Source: Balneolaceae bacterium
Lineage (GTDB): Bacteria; Bacteroidota; Rhodothermia; Balneolales; Balneolaceae
Reading direction: 5' to 3'
NCBI GenBank assembly: GCA_017640605.1
Contig: JAEPQH010000016.1
Span: forward strand, 1-64,000
DNA: 64,000 nt
In this document: positions 8,053-16,254 of the stretch, piece by piece
Layout: every line of letters starts with the position of its first letter
How positions within the stretch are numbered: position 1 is the first letter of the stretch
Position numbers and translations under genes: made by a program
The notes under the pieces: generated by a model
The model's input: only the letters and a program-made list of their open reading frames with translations
What the model was told of the DNA's origin: nothing
The model's database searches: none

Positions 8053-8177
8053 GGTTAAGCAGTTCGTCTATTGTAGATGTTGGTCAGACTGTATATCCGT
8101 TAGACATGGTACCCGAACTGTTGAAATAGTTAACTTGAGATGAGTAAAGGTAATCGAGTACTAACGGCAGCTTAACC
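8053..8177. other. 125-bp element bounded by inverted repeats
   Basis: Ends GGTTAAGC (8053-8060) and GCTTAACC (8170-8177) are perfect inverted repeats. Inside, CAGTTCG (8060-8066) pairs with CGAACTG (8114-8120), and CCGTTAG (8097-8103) pairs with CTAACGG (8161-8167). The last two pairings cross, as in a pseudoknot. It may be a structured RNA or a short non-autonomous mobile element. The remaining bases 7913-8315 also include a CGAAGC-TCGG-GCTTCG hairpin (7964-7979) but no gene. Confidence 0.45.
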
Positions 8178-8315
8178 ATTATGATTTTGATTCAATAGCT
8201 AACCGAATTTGTACCACTTTTTGTACCCACCTTATTGCTTTGCCTCGAAGAAACAGCAGACTTGGAACTACTAGTTAAAATATTTTATCGAGCGAATAAT
8301 CTTCGTTGAAAACAA

Positions 8316-8349
8316 AAAACCACATTTACGATATCATAAATGCGGTTTT
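8316..8349 (-). terminator. Rho-independent terminator after the tRNA
   Basis: A 13-bp stem with one mismatch (AAAACCRCATTTA pairing across an 8-base loop), followed on the minus strand by TTTTTTG. It lies 49 bases beyond the tRNA 3' end. Confidence 0.75.
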
Positions 8350-8397
8350 AATCTGATTATTGAATATTGCTTGTTGGACATTGAATATTCAACCCTG

Positions 8398-8471
8398 TGG
8401 GCCCAGAGGGACTTGAACCCCCGACCAATCGATTATGAGTCGACTGCTCTAACCAACTGAGCTATGGGCCC
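8398..8471 (-). tRNA. tRNA with CAT anticodon, probably tRNA-Ile2
   Basis: A complete 74-base cloverleaf: acceptor GGGCCCA/TGGGCCC, D-arm AGCTCAGTTGGTTAGAGC, anticodon arm TCGA-CTCATAA-TCGA, and T-arm GGGGGTTCAAGTCCCTC. The discriminator base is A, and CCA is not encoded (ACA follows). The GACTCATAATC anticodon arm and the GGGCCC-ATAGCTCAG body resemble isoleucine tRNAs. The CAT anticodon is therefore probably modified to lysidine to read ATA. Elongator tRNA-Met is the alternative. Its 3' end faces the accessory region. Confidence 0.92.
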
Positions 8472-8542
8472 GTTTTTTTCAAAGGCTACAAAGTTACGGC
8501 GTTCTACATCTTTTTGAAAGCCATTCTTTGATAAAAAATCTG

Positions 8543-9400
8543 TTAATTGGTTTTTGATGAATCCAATCCTTTTTGAGTTGTACTGTTGTCGCGCCCTTCG
8601 ATTGGGGCAATGTGAATGTTACCGTATTCATCCATATAACCAAGGTCGCCTGTATCGTAGGGTTCGTTGGTAAATGCAGTTGGGGAATGCAGTAAGATTG
8701 GTTTTGGATGATGAATGGTTCCCTTACAGGTTAACTTGCCACCATCTATAACCTTACCATGACACAGATGCTCATCCGGTTTAGGGATTTGATTAGCTGA
8801 TCGATGATAACAAGAAATCAACCCTCCTGCTTCGGTTTGTCCATACCCTTGAATCATAGTAGAACAGTGTTTCGCAAGTGAAGCATAGTCTTCATTTCGG
8901 ATGGGATATCCGCCATACACCACGTTGGGTACAAACCATGTGTGCCCGAATAGTGCTCGTAGAACTGCCGGAACCGTCATCAAAAAATCTGGTTTGTACT
9001 TCTGAACTGCCTTCAACCATCGATCTTCTTCACCTTTTTTAGTCGAAACAAAATGGTACTCACATCCCGATTGCTCGGCCATTAATGCCCAGCTAAATCC
9101 GGCCACATGCCATGGAGCAGCCAACATAAGTAACCTGTCGGAAGATGAAACTCCAAAAGCTTTGGCTGTGAGTCGACCGTTTAATAAAAGACGTTCTTCG
9201 GTATTCCAAATACATTTTGGGTTTCCGGTACTGCCACTTGAAAACAATCCGATGTATTTATCTTCGGTGGGAGGTTTTGAAATATCTAAGTGTTGACCGG
9301 CTAGTTTTGGAGGTATCAATAGCTGAGATTCATCAGCATCTAACACTTGTTGGATGATCTCTTTTGCAGAACCTGTTAAATCTGTGACGGAATAACTCAT
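8543..9400 (-). CDS. AMP-forming acyl-CoA ligase, MenE-like, short form
   Basis: An ANL-superfamily enzyme that would adenylate a carboxylic acid and pass it to CoA. The closest known role by layout is o-succinylbenzoate-CoA ligase of menaquinone synthesis. Visible motifs: the P-loop GLFSSGSTGNPK, the adenine-binding GYGQTEAGG, and YDTGDLGYMDEYGNI. The protein ends shortly after GRDNS, so the mobile C-terminal domain with its catalytic lysine is missing. At about 285 residues it is well below the usual 350-490. The ATG at 9400 is preferred; a TTG at 9475 would leave only 13 bases before the divergent hisF. The reduced size makes the exact substrate uncertain. Confidence 0.75.
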   Translation of the reverse strand: MSYSVTDLTGSAKEIIQQVLDADESQLLIPPKLAGQHLDISKPPTEDKYIGLFSSGSTGNPKCIWNTEERLLLNGRLTAKAFGVSSSDRLLMLAAPWHVAGFSWALMAEQSGCEYHFVSTKKGEEDRWLKAVQKYKPDFLMTVPAVLRALFGHTWFVPNVVYGGYPIRNEDYASLAKHCSTMIQGYGQTEAGGLISCYHRSANQIPKPDEHLCHGKVIDGGKLTCKGTIHHPKPILLHSPTAFTNEPYDTGDLGYMDEYGNIHIAPIEGRDNSTTQKGLDSSKTN

Positions 9401-9488
9401 GTATTTAATTTTGTGTAAAGTGCCTGAAGCAAAGTTTAATTCAGGATAAAAGCTCGTACCTTTAGTCGATCTCAAAAACTAAATAAAT

Positions 9489-10247
9489 ATGCTCACTAAA
9501 CGAATCATTCCCTGCCTCGATATTAAAAACGGAAGAACGGTAAAAGGGGTAAACTTTGAAGGACTTCGCGATGCCGGAGATCCCGTGGAACTAGCCAGAA
9601 GATATTCGGAAGAAGGTGCAGACGAACTCGTTTTTTTGGACATTACCGCTACACTTGAAAAACGAAGAACGCTGGTCGAACTCGTTACCCGAATTGCAAA
9701 AGAAATCAATATTCCTTTCACAGTGGGTGGTGGTATCAAAACGGTGGATGAAATCGAAGAGCTATTGAAAGCCGGTGCCGATAAAGTTTCGCTGAACTCC
9801 AGTATCGTAAAAAATCCACGGCTAATAAATGATGCCAGCGAAGCTTTCGGAGCTCAGGCCATTGTAGCTGCAGTAGATGCCAAGCGTACAAAAGGTAGTT
9901 GGAATGTGTACATCAAAGGCGGTACGGAAGATGCCGGATTGGATGCTATCGAGTGGATGATTGAAACGGAACAGCGAGGTGCCGGCGAAATTTTGCTCAC
10001 CAGTATGGATCGCGATGGAACTAAGGCAGGCTTCGATACTGAACTTCTTTCGATCGTTAATCAGAAACTCACGATTCCGGTAATTGCCAGTGGTGGCGCA
10101 GGAACGATCCAGCACTGTATTGATGCAATTTCTCTCTCCAATGCGGATGCCGTATTAGCTGCCAGTATTTTTCACTTTAAGGAAATTGAAATCGAGGATT
10201 TGAAGAAATCCATGGCTAAAGCCGGTATTCCCGTACGTTTACATTAG
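9489..10247 (+). CDS. hisF: Imidazole glycerol phosphate synthase cyclase subunit
   Basis: HisF is the (beta/alpha)8-barrel subunit that uses ammonia from HisH to close the imidazole ring, yielding imidazole glycerol phosphate and AICAR. The 252-residue protein has the full barrel and both catalytic aspartates: Asp11 ([10 protein letters not shown]) and Asp130 (AAVDAKR). The phosphate-binding motifs TVGGGI and ASGGAG are also present. No hisH is adjacent, and the gene stands alone between a divergent ligase gene and gltB. It is intact and of normal length. Confidence 0.97.
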   Translation: MLTKRIIPCLDIKNGRTVKGVNFEGLRDAGDPVELARRYSEEGADELVFLDITATLEKRRTLVELVTRIAKEINIPFTVGGGIKTVDEIEELLKAGADKVSLNSSIVKNPRLINDASEAFGAQAIVAAVDAKRTKGSWNVYIKGGTEDAGLDAIEWMIETEQRGAGEILLTSMDRDGTKAGFDTELLSIVNQKLTIPVIASGGAGTIQHCIDAISLSNADAVLAASIFHFKEIEIEDLKKSMAKAGIPVRLH

Positions 10248-10275
10248 AATATTACTGCTTTGTGAATTTTATTTT

Positions 10276-10305
10276 ATTTGGCATTTTTATAAAAACGCCT
10301 AAATA
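10276..10305. terminator. Hairpin after hisF
   Basis: ATTTGGCATTTTTATAAAAACGCCTAAAT is an imperfect palindrome about 30 bases after the hisF stop and may end its transcript. The remaining 210 bases before gltB contain a TTGACA box (10454-10459) that could belong to the gltB promoter. Confidence 0.4.
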
Positions 10306-10518
10306 ATTTTATAAGGGAGTAATTATCCGTAAGCGCTTTTCTGATTTCGATCTTTCCGATGTAGCCAATTAACTATGCGTGTTTAACGTTCGTTTTAGGC
10401 AATTTTACCTAATAATCTTAGTTAACGAGTAGGTAGGTCAGAAGAGGCAAACATTGACAAACCCCATTTTTTTGTGCTTTTTGGGGGTTCTCACTCACAA
10501 CATTCGAAGTCAACTGCA

Positions 10519-13500
10519 ATGATTAACAATAAAAAGTTAAGCTATAGCGGACCTGAAAAGTCTGCCTGTGGCGTTGGGTTTGTTGCCAGCCGCAATCAAG
10601 AATATAGCAATCAACATTTATTAGAAGGATTACATGCATTAAGCTGTGTAGAACACCGTGGTGCATGCGCCGCTGATGGACTTACCGGCGATGGTGCGGG
10701 AATTATGACGGATATTCCTTTTGATATGCTTGGCTACGAAGCCGATACGGTAGCGGTAGCGACCTTATTTTTGACGCGCGACAAATCTCGCAGGCTTAAG
10801 GCACTAAAGATTTTTGAATCTACCTTTTCGTTATTTGGATTGGATGTGTTGGAATACCGAGATGTACCGGTGAACAAAAAAGTTCTTGGCGAAAGTGCGG
10901 CTCAGTCTGTTCCTGTGATAGTGCATGTATTTATTAAACGGCCTGAACGCGCAAAAACCATGCTTTCTTTTGATAAGCGTTTATACACGGCGAAGCAGCT
11001 TACCAAATCGAAGTTATATAATACCGATCTGGCTGAAACGCTGTTTTTTACTTCGTTATCTGCTAAAACTATTGTTTATAAAGCGCTCACACAATCGTAT
11101 GCGCTGGAAGAATTTTATCTTGATTTGAAAAACCCGGCGTACACCACTCGCTTTTGTTTATTTCATCGCCGTTTTAGTACCAACACCACTACTTCGTGGG
11201 ATAAAGCTCAACCTTTCCGTTTGATTGGTCACAATGGCGAAATCAATACGATTGCCGGTAATCGCTCTTGGGCTAAATCACGTGAAAAAATGATTGGCGC
11301 AGAGCGCAATGAAATTCTTACTCGTGATAATATAAGTGACTCCGGAAGTTTGAATGAGATGGTAGAATCGTTGCGATATCGTTCTTCCATTCCGAATGTT
11401 GAAGATATTTTGGCTATTTGTATGCCGCCGGCAACCGAGGGAAATAAGTTTTATAAATTCTGGAGCCGTGCAATGGAACCGTGGGATGGTCCGGCACTTA
11501 TCACCTACGCCAATGGATATACCATTGGGGCCAGATTGGATAGAAATGGTTTCCGTCCATGTCGCTGGGCTCGTACTAAAGATCATTTCTATTTATCGAG
11601 TGAGGCCGGAACCTTTGAGCTGGATGAATCCAGTGTGGAAGCAAAAGGAACATTATATGCCGGCCGCGGGGTGACCTTAGATCTGGCAAGCGGCAATGTG
11701 CTGTTTCGTGATCCCAGTCATTCTAAAGAGAATTACGATGCACCATTTAATCCCAGAGTTGAAAACATTCCTGAGAAAGTGGGTGAGATTGATGACTCTT
11801 TTAGTCACCTAAAACCGTTTTTTACTTACACTGATGAAGAACTGAATAAAATCATCTATCCGATGGCAGAAACCGGAAAAGAGCCAATTGGATCGATGGG
11901 AGATACAGCTCGGCTTGCGGTGCTATCTAACGAGCCGCGTTCTTTCTTTGATTTCTTCTTCCAGAATTTTTCTCAGGTTACTAATCCACCGTTGGATTAT
12001 ATGCGGGAAAAAGTAGTTACTGATCTGACGGTATATCTGGGAAAAAAGCCGAATATTTTTGAACCCAAAGAATTAATTCCTCCGGCACCTGCTTATGAAA
12101 TTAGAAGTCCGTTTTTGAGTTTAAAGCAGATGGAGTTTATTTATGAGTGCATCACCAATAAAACCGAATTAGATCGTGTGGTGCCATTTGTAATTGACAC
12201 CACTTTTAATCGAAATCATGGCTCGGTTGGATTTAAATCCAGATTAGAACACATCAGTAAAGAAGCTATTGACGCTGTTCGTGCCGGACATACTATTCTG
12301 ATTTTGAGCGATCGTAAAGCTGATGCAAATAAAACACCGCTGCCGAGTTTGCTCACTCTTCGCAAAGTAGTAAACACACTAAATGATGAAGGCCTTAAGC
12401 TAAACGCAGCGGTAATTGTAGATACCGGTGAAGTGAAAAGCACGCATCATGCTGCCGCACTTATTGGATTTGGGGCGCAAGCAGTTTGTCCGTATTTGGC
12501 ATTGGATGCAGCTCGAAACGACGCCCATCGTTCACTTAAAAACTTAGATGCCGATACTAAAGAACGAAATCTGCTAAAAGCTTTCGAAAATGGATTGCTT
12601 AAGGTGATGGCAAAAATGGGAATATCGGTGGTGCGTAGTTACCAGAGTGCCAAACTTTTTTCTGCCTTAGGTTTGGGGAAAGGCGTGATCAAAGAATTTT
12701 TCCCCGGAATTCAAAGTCCGATTGGTGGACTGGAACTCGATCAAATTGCAGAAATGGTGCTGGCTCGAACCGATATTTCTGACTTGGAAAGCATTGATTC
12801 CTATAAACCCATCAAAAGTTTCCAGTATAAAGAGCATGCACGTGGCAAAATGGGCGAGAAGCATTCCATGACCAACACACGCTCAAAAATGATCCACGAC
12901 TTAGTGCGTGATACCGGATTAGAACTCAATGATTGGGCCTTATATAACGAGTATGTAAAACTGGGCTTGGAAGATGAGCCGGTAGCACTCCGACATTTAT
13001 TCGAGCCAAAATCGGCTTCTACACCCATCGATATTTCGGAAGTAAAAGAGGCCGGACACATTTTAAAAACCTTTGGATCCGGCGCTATGAGTTTTGGTGC
13101 AATCAGTGCCGAATCGCAACGCGATATCTTTCTGGCGATGCGTGAGATTGGAGGTCGCTGTAATAGTGGAGAGGGTGGAGAGAATCCATACTACTTTAAA
13201 GAAGGAGTTGGAGCTTCTGTAAAGCAAATTGCATCCGGACGATTTGGAGTAACTGCCGAATATTTAGTATCCGGTGAGGAAATTCAAATTAAGGTTTGTC
13301 AGGGAGCCAAGCCCGGCGAGGGCGGACAATTAATGGGCTTAAAAGTGGATGCCGATATTGCTAAAGCTCGATTTGCAAACCCCGGCTTCGATTTAATATC
13401 TCCACCACCGCTGCATGATATATATAGCATCGAGGATTTGAAGCAATTGATCAACGATCTAAAGCAAATCCATCCGAATGGAAAGGTAAGTGTGAAACTG

Positions 13501-14952
13501 GTTGCCGGAGTTAATATCGGAACCATTGCAGTGGGAGTTGCTAAGGCGGGTGCCGATTCTATTCAGGTTTCCGGTGGGGAAGGTGGAACCGGAGCGGCTT
13601 CTTTATCAAGCATGAAACACGCAGGATTACCGTGGGAGATCGGGTTGCTGGAAGTTCATCAGGCATTGGTAGAGAATAATTTACGCGATCACGTAGTTCT
13701 TCGAACCGATGGCGGGTTATCATCCGGAAAAGACATTGTGTTGGCAAGTATTCTGGGAGCAGAAGAATTCGATTTCGGAAAGTTATTGCTGATTGCACAA
13801 GGATGTGTGATGGCTAGAATCTGTGAAAAAAATACCTGTCCTACCGGTATCGCAACGCATGATCCGAAGTTTAAAGCCAAATACAAAGGCGATAAAGATC
13901 ACATCGTAAAAACACTCAAGTATATCGCCGAAGATGTACGCCAGATTTTAGCGGAACTAGGAAAATCTTCCCTTCAGGAGATTTGCGGCGATACCGAATT
14001 ACTTGCTATAAACGGTAAGCATCTCGAATTGATTAACGAATTAAATCTCGATCTAGGATTTTTCTTAGATGCACCCGCTTATCAGAAAGAATCGGAGCAG
14101 GAAAGTTTGTCGGAGCCCATTAGTGAACTGAATGCAACCGTACTCAGCGATTTGATGGAAGCCATCGATAAAAATGAATCGGTAGAGCGATCCTATCCGA
14201 TAATTAATACTGATCGATCGGCTTTGGCAACCTTATTCGGGCACTTAGCCGGCAGAGTTAGTAAAGATCGAATGGCAAAAATCAATGGAAAGGAATCAGG
14301 TGTAAAACCATTTACCGAAACCATAAGCCTCGAATTTAAAGGTAGTGCAGGACAAAGTTTCGGAGTCTTTCAAACCAAAGATGTAAACATAAAACTCATT
14401 GGCGAAGCCAACGATTCGGTTTGTAAGAGCATGAGCGGAGGTAGAACGGTAATTATTCCACCTGCAGAAGCAAAATATAAACCCGAAGATAATGCCATTA
14501 TTGGGAATTGCGCATTATATGGTGCCACCGGTGGGACTTTGTTTGTGCACGGTCAGGCCGGGGATCGATTTGCGGTTCGTAATTCGGGAGCTACGGCTGT
14601 TGTTGAAGGAACCGGACTGCATGCGTGCGAATACATGACGAACGGCACGGTTGTGATTTTAGGGCAAACATCAGACAATATTGGAGCGGGAATGACCGGC
14701 GGTGTATTGTTTATGTTCGAAGATCCGGGCTCTAAAATCAACAAAGAGTATGTGGGTAAAGCTGCGCTTAGCACAAAAGATTTCGAGCAACTTTATTCGA
14801 TTATGAGTGATTATGCCACTGAAACCGGATCAACTAAGGCTAAATATATTGTGGATGATTGGGAGCAGGTGAAACAGCAATTCATCAAGTTTGTGCCTCT
14901 TTCTATGATTACCGTTGGTGAAGGTGTGGAAGAATCGGAAGAACAGAGTTAG
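10519..14952 (+). CDS. gltB: Glutamate synthase large subunit
   Basis: GltB makes glutamate from 2-oxoglutarate using glutamine-derived ammonia. The protein is about 1,477 residues, the usual size. From the ATG at 10519 the catalytic Cys17 of the class II amidotransferase domain lies in SACGVGFVA. Then come the central domain (460-750), the FMN-binding TIM barrel (about 800-1180, with SGGEGGTGAA), the [3Fe-4S] cysteines 1096, 1102 and 1107 (CVMARICEKNTC) and the C-terminal GXGXG beta-helix. A GTG at 10474 would add 15 low-complexity residues and is less likely. No gltD small subunit is adjacent, so it must lie elsewhere or the enzyme may be ferredoxin-linked. Confidence 0.96.
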   Translation: MINNKKLSYSGPEKSACGVGFVASRNQEYSNQHLLEGLHALSCVEHRGACAADGLTGDGAGIMTDIPFDMLGYEADTVAVATLFLTRDKSRRLKALKIFESTFSLFGLDVLEYRDVPVNKKVLGESAAQSVPVIVHVFIKRPERAKTMLSFDKRLYTAKQLTKSKLYNTDLAETLFFTSLSAKTIVYKALTQSYALEEFYLDLKNPAYTTRFCLFHRRFSTNTTTSWDKAQPFRLIGHNGEINTIAGNRSWAKSREKMIGAERNEILTRDNISDSGSLNEMVESLRYRSSIPNVEDILAICMPPATEGNKFYKFWSRAMEPWDGPALITYANGYTIGARLDRNGFRPCRWARTKDHFYLSSEAGTFELDESSVEAKGTLYAGRGVTLDLASGNVLFRDPSHSKENYDAPFNPRVENIPEKVGEIDDSFSHLKPFFTYTDEELNKIIYPMAETGKEPIGSMGDTARLAVLSNEPRSFFDFFFQNFSQVTNPPLDYMREKVVTDLTVYLGKKPNIFEPKELIPPAPAYEIRSPFLSLKQMEFIYECITNKTELDRVVPFVIDTTFNRNHGSVGFKSRLEHISKEAIDAVRAGHTILILSDRKADANKTPLPSLLTLRKVVNTLNDEGLKLNAAVIVDTGEVKSTHHAAALIGFGAQAVCPYLALDAARNDAHRSLKNLDADTKERNLLKAFENGLLKVMAKMGISVVRSYQSAKLFSALGLGKGVIKEFFPGIQSPIGGLELDQIAEMVLARTDISDLESIDSYKPIKSFQYKEHARGKMGEKHSMTNTRSKMIHDLVRDTGLELNDWALYNEYVKLGLEDEPVALRHLFEPKSASTPIDISEVKEAGHILKTFGSGAMSFGAISAESQRDIFLAMREIGGRCNSGEGGENPYYFKEGVGASVKQIASGRFGVTAEYLVSGEEIQIKVCQGAKPGEGGQLMGLKVDADIAKARFANPGFDLISPPPLHDIYSIEDLKQLINDLKQIHPNGKVSVKLVAGVNIGTIAVGVAKAGADSIQVSGGEGGTGAASLSSMKHAGLPWEIGLLEVHQALVENNLRDHVVLRTDGGLSSGKDIVLASILGAEEFDFGKLLLIAQGCVMARICEKNTCPTGIATHDPKFKAKYKGDKDHIVKTLKYIAEDVRQILAELGKSSLQEICGDTELLAINGKHLELINELNLDLGFFLDAPAYQKESEQESLSEPISELNATVLSDLMEAIDKNESVERSYPIINTDRSALATLFGHLAGRVSKDRMAKINGKESGVKPFTETISLEFKGSAGQSFGVFQTKDVNIKLIGEANDSVCKSMSGGRTVIIPPAEAKYKPEDNAIIGNCALYGATGGTLFVHGQAGDRFAVRNSGATAVVEGTGLHACEYMTNGTVVILGQTSDNIGAGMTGGVLFMFEDPGSKINKEYVGKAALSTKDFEQLYSIMSDYATETGSTKAKYIVDDWEQVKQQFIKFVPLSMITVGEGVEESEEQS

Positions 14953-15053
14953 TTTTGAGTTTTGAGTGGTGAGTTTTGAGTGATTTTGGGATCGAATTTT
15001 AAAAACTCTGATCGCTACTATTAGTGTTTTTGTGCGTTTGTGGCGGAATTGAA

Positions 15054-15524
15054 TTAGCTTATGTTAGAGCCTTGGAACTTTTTCTGTAATCCACTTAGGA
15101 AATAGCGCAAATATTGATCGTTGCATTCACGGTATTTGGATGAGGTTGGTTTTCTAAAAAAGGCACTCAGTTCGTGTTCACTAATACTTTTATCGATAGT
15201 AGAAAAAAGTTCAAGAATGTCATCGGATTGCAGGTTGAAGGCGATCCTCAATTTCCTGAATATGATATTATTGTTGAGTGTTTTTTCTGGAGCAGGTTGT
15301 GGTCCGTCTTTTTTGCCACGTAATTTGTTGATCAAGCCATTGAGAAAAGTGGCCAGCATCACATCACTCATTGCAAGAAACTGAGGATCTTCATGCTTTT
15401 TTAACCAAAGTGTAACACTCTCTTGGTTGATGACTGAACCCGTTTCTGCAAAAACTTTCGCCATTTGATGGTCGTTGTATCCTAAAGTGTATCTGAGTCG
15501 GCGGAAAATATCATTGTTGTCCAT
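15054..15524 (-). CDS. YehS-like DUF1456 protein
   Basis: A 156-residue cytosolic protein made of two copies of a roughly 70-residue helical domain: NNDIFRRLRYTLGYNDHQMAKVF at the start and NNNIIFRKLRIAFNLQSDDILELF in the second half. This two-repeat layout and length match the DUF1456/YehS family, whose biochemical role is not established. It is convergent with gltB; the short gap between them carries an imperfect GTTTTGAGT tandem repeat at about 14953-14980. Confidence 0.85.
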   Translation of the reverse strand: MDNNDIFRRLRYTLGYNDHQMAKVFAETGSVINQESVTLWLKKHEDPQFLAMSDVMLATFLNGLINKLRGKKDGPQPAPEKTLNNNIIFRKLRIAFNLQSDDILELFSTIDKSISEHELSAFFRKPTSSKYRECNDQYLRYFLSGLQKKFQGSNIS

Positions 15525-15574
15525 AATGGATGTTCTTGACGAATTAAATTGAATAGTAGGAAGGAATCGAAGAA

Positions 15575-16153
15575 CTATTGTGATTCGAGATCATTTAGAA
15601 AAGTCTGCCATTCATTCGTAGCTAAATATTCACTGAGTTTTTTGCCGGGACAAAGTGTTTCTGCATAATCTTTGTGTGTTTTGATTTTTGATGCAGGCAC
15701 AGATTTCCATTTAGCCAGATATTCAGTCACCGTTTTTAGTGATTCTTTTTGTTTCTCACGAACCTCTTGCTCCTCGAAATTTCCAAGCAATACAATCAGT
15801 GCATGACCAGTAGGATCGTATGCGGTATTAGTATCGCCGCGGTAATCCAAAGGTCGGCCTTCAAAAATTCTGCCTTGCCTGTCTATGATATAATGATAGG
15901 GCACATCCATCCAGCCGCGAGCAGAACGACTCCATGATTGCAAATTTTTGAGATAGGTATATACGTTTTTTTCGTCTTCAAAAATTTCACCGCCGTGATG
16001 AATGGTTATATATTCGATGGTATGACGATTGCTCTCAACCAGCGAATCTGTGCTGCCCCATTCTGAGCGTTCTATGAGCCAATCTTGGGCAACAGTTTGA
16101 GTGGTGGAGATCAGAAAAAGAAAAACGGATAGTAATGGAGTGATCAGTTTCAT
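15575..16153 (-). CDS. Secreted PGRP-type N-acetylmuramoyl-L-alanine amidase
   Basis: A zinc amidase that would cut the bond between muramic acid and the stem peptide of peptidoglycan. From the ATG at 16153 it has a signal peptide (cleavage near TVAQ, residue 23) and then a single amidase_2/PGRP domain. The zinc ligands are visible in ITIHHGG (His52 or His53), KTHKD and TLCPG, together with PYHYIIDRQGRIFEGR. The GTG at 16213 would bury the signal peptide and is rejected. It has no cell-wall-binding domain. A role in cell-wall recycling or lysis of other cells is possible. Confidence 0.88.
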   Translation of the reverse strand: MKLITPLLSVFLFLISTTQTVAQDWLIERSEWGSTDSLVESNRHTIEYITIHHGGEIFEDEKNVYTYLKNLQSWSRSARGWMDVPYHYIIDRQGRIFEGRPLDYRGDTNTAYDPTGHALIVLLGNFEEQEVREKQKESLKTVTEYLAKWKSVPASKIKTHKDYAETLCPGKKLSEYLATNEWQTFLNDLESQ

Positions 16154-16254
16154 TAATGAGAGGTATTTATGCTTAGTGATTGATGCTGGTGTAATGTATT
16201 GAATCCTAATCACTTTTGGCGTAATACAATCTCAGTTATATTAAAAGGTGAAGC

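Noticed and set aside
7931..8315. Protein-coding remnants between the winged-helix gene and the tRNA
   Set aside because: Short coding-like stretches exist (for example near 8055-8125), but all are interrupted by stops and none matches a family I can name.
10474..10518. GTG start for gltB at 10474
   Set aside because: It adds 15 low-complexity residues; the ATG at 10519 places the catalytic cysteine (Cys17) after a usual short propeptide.
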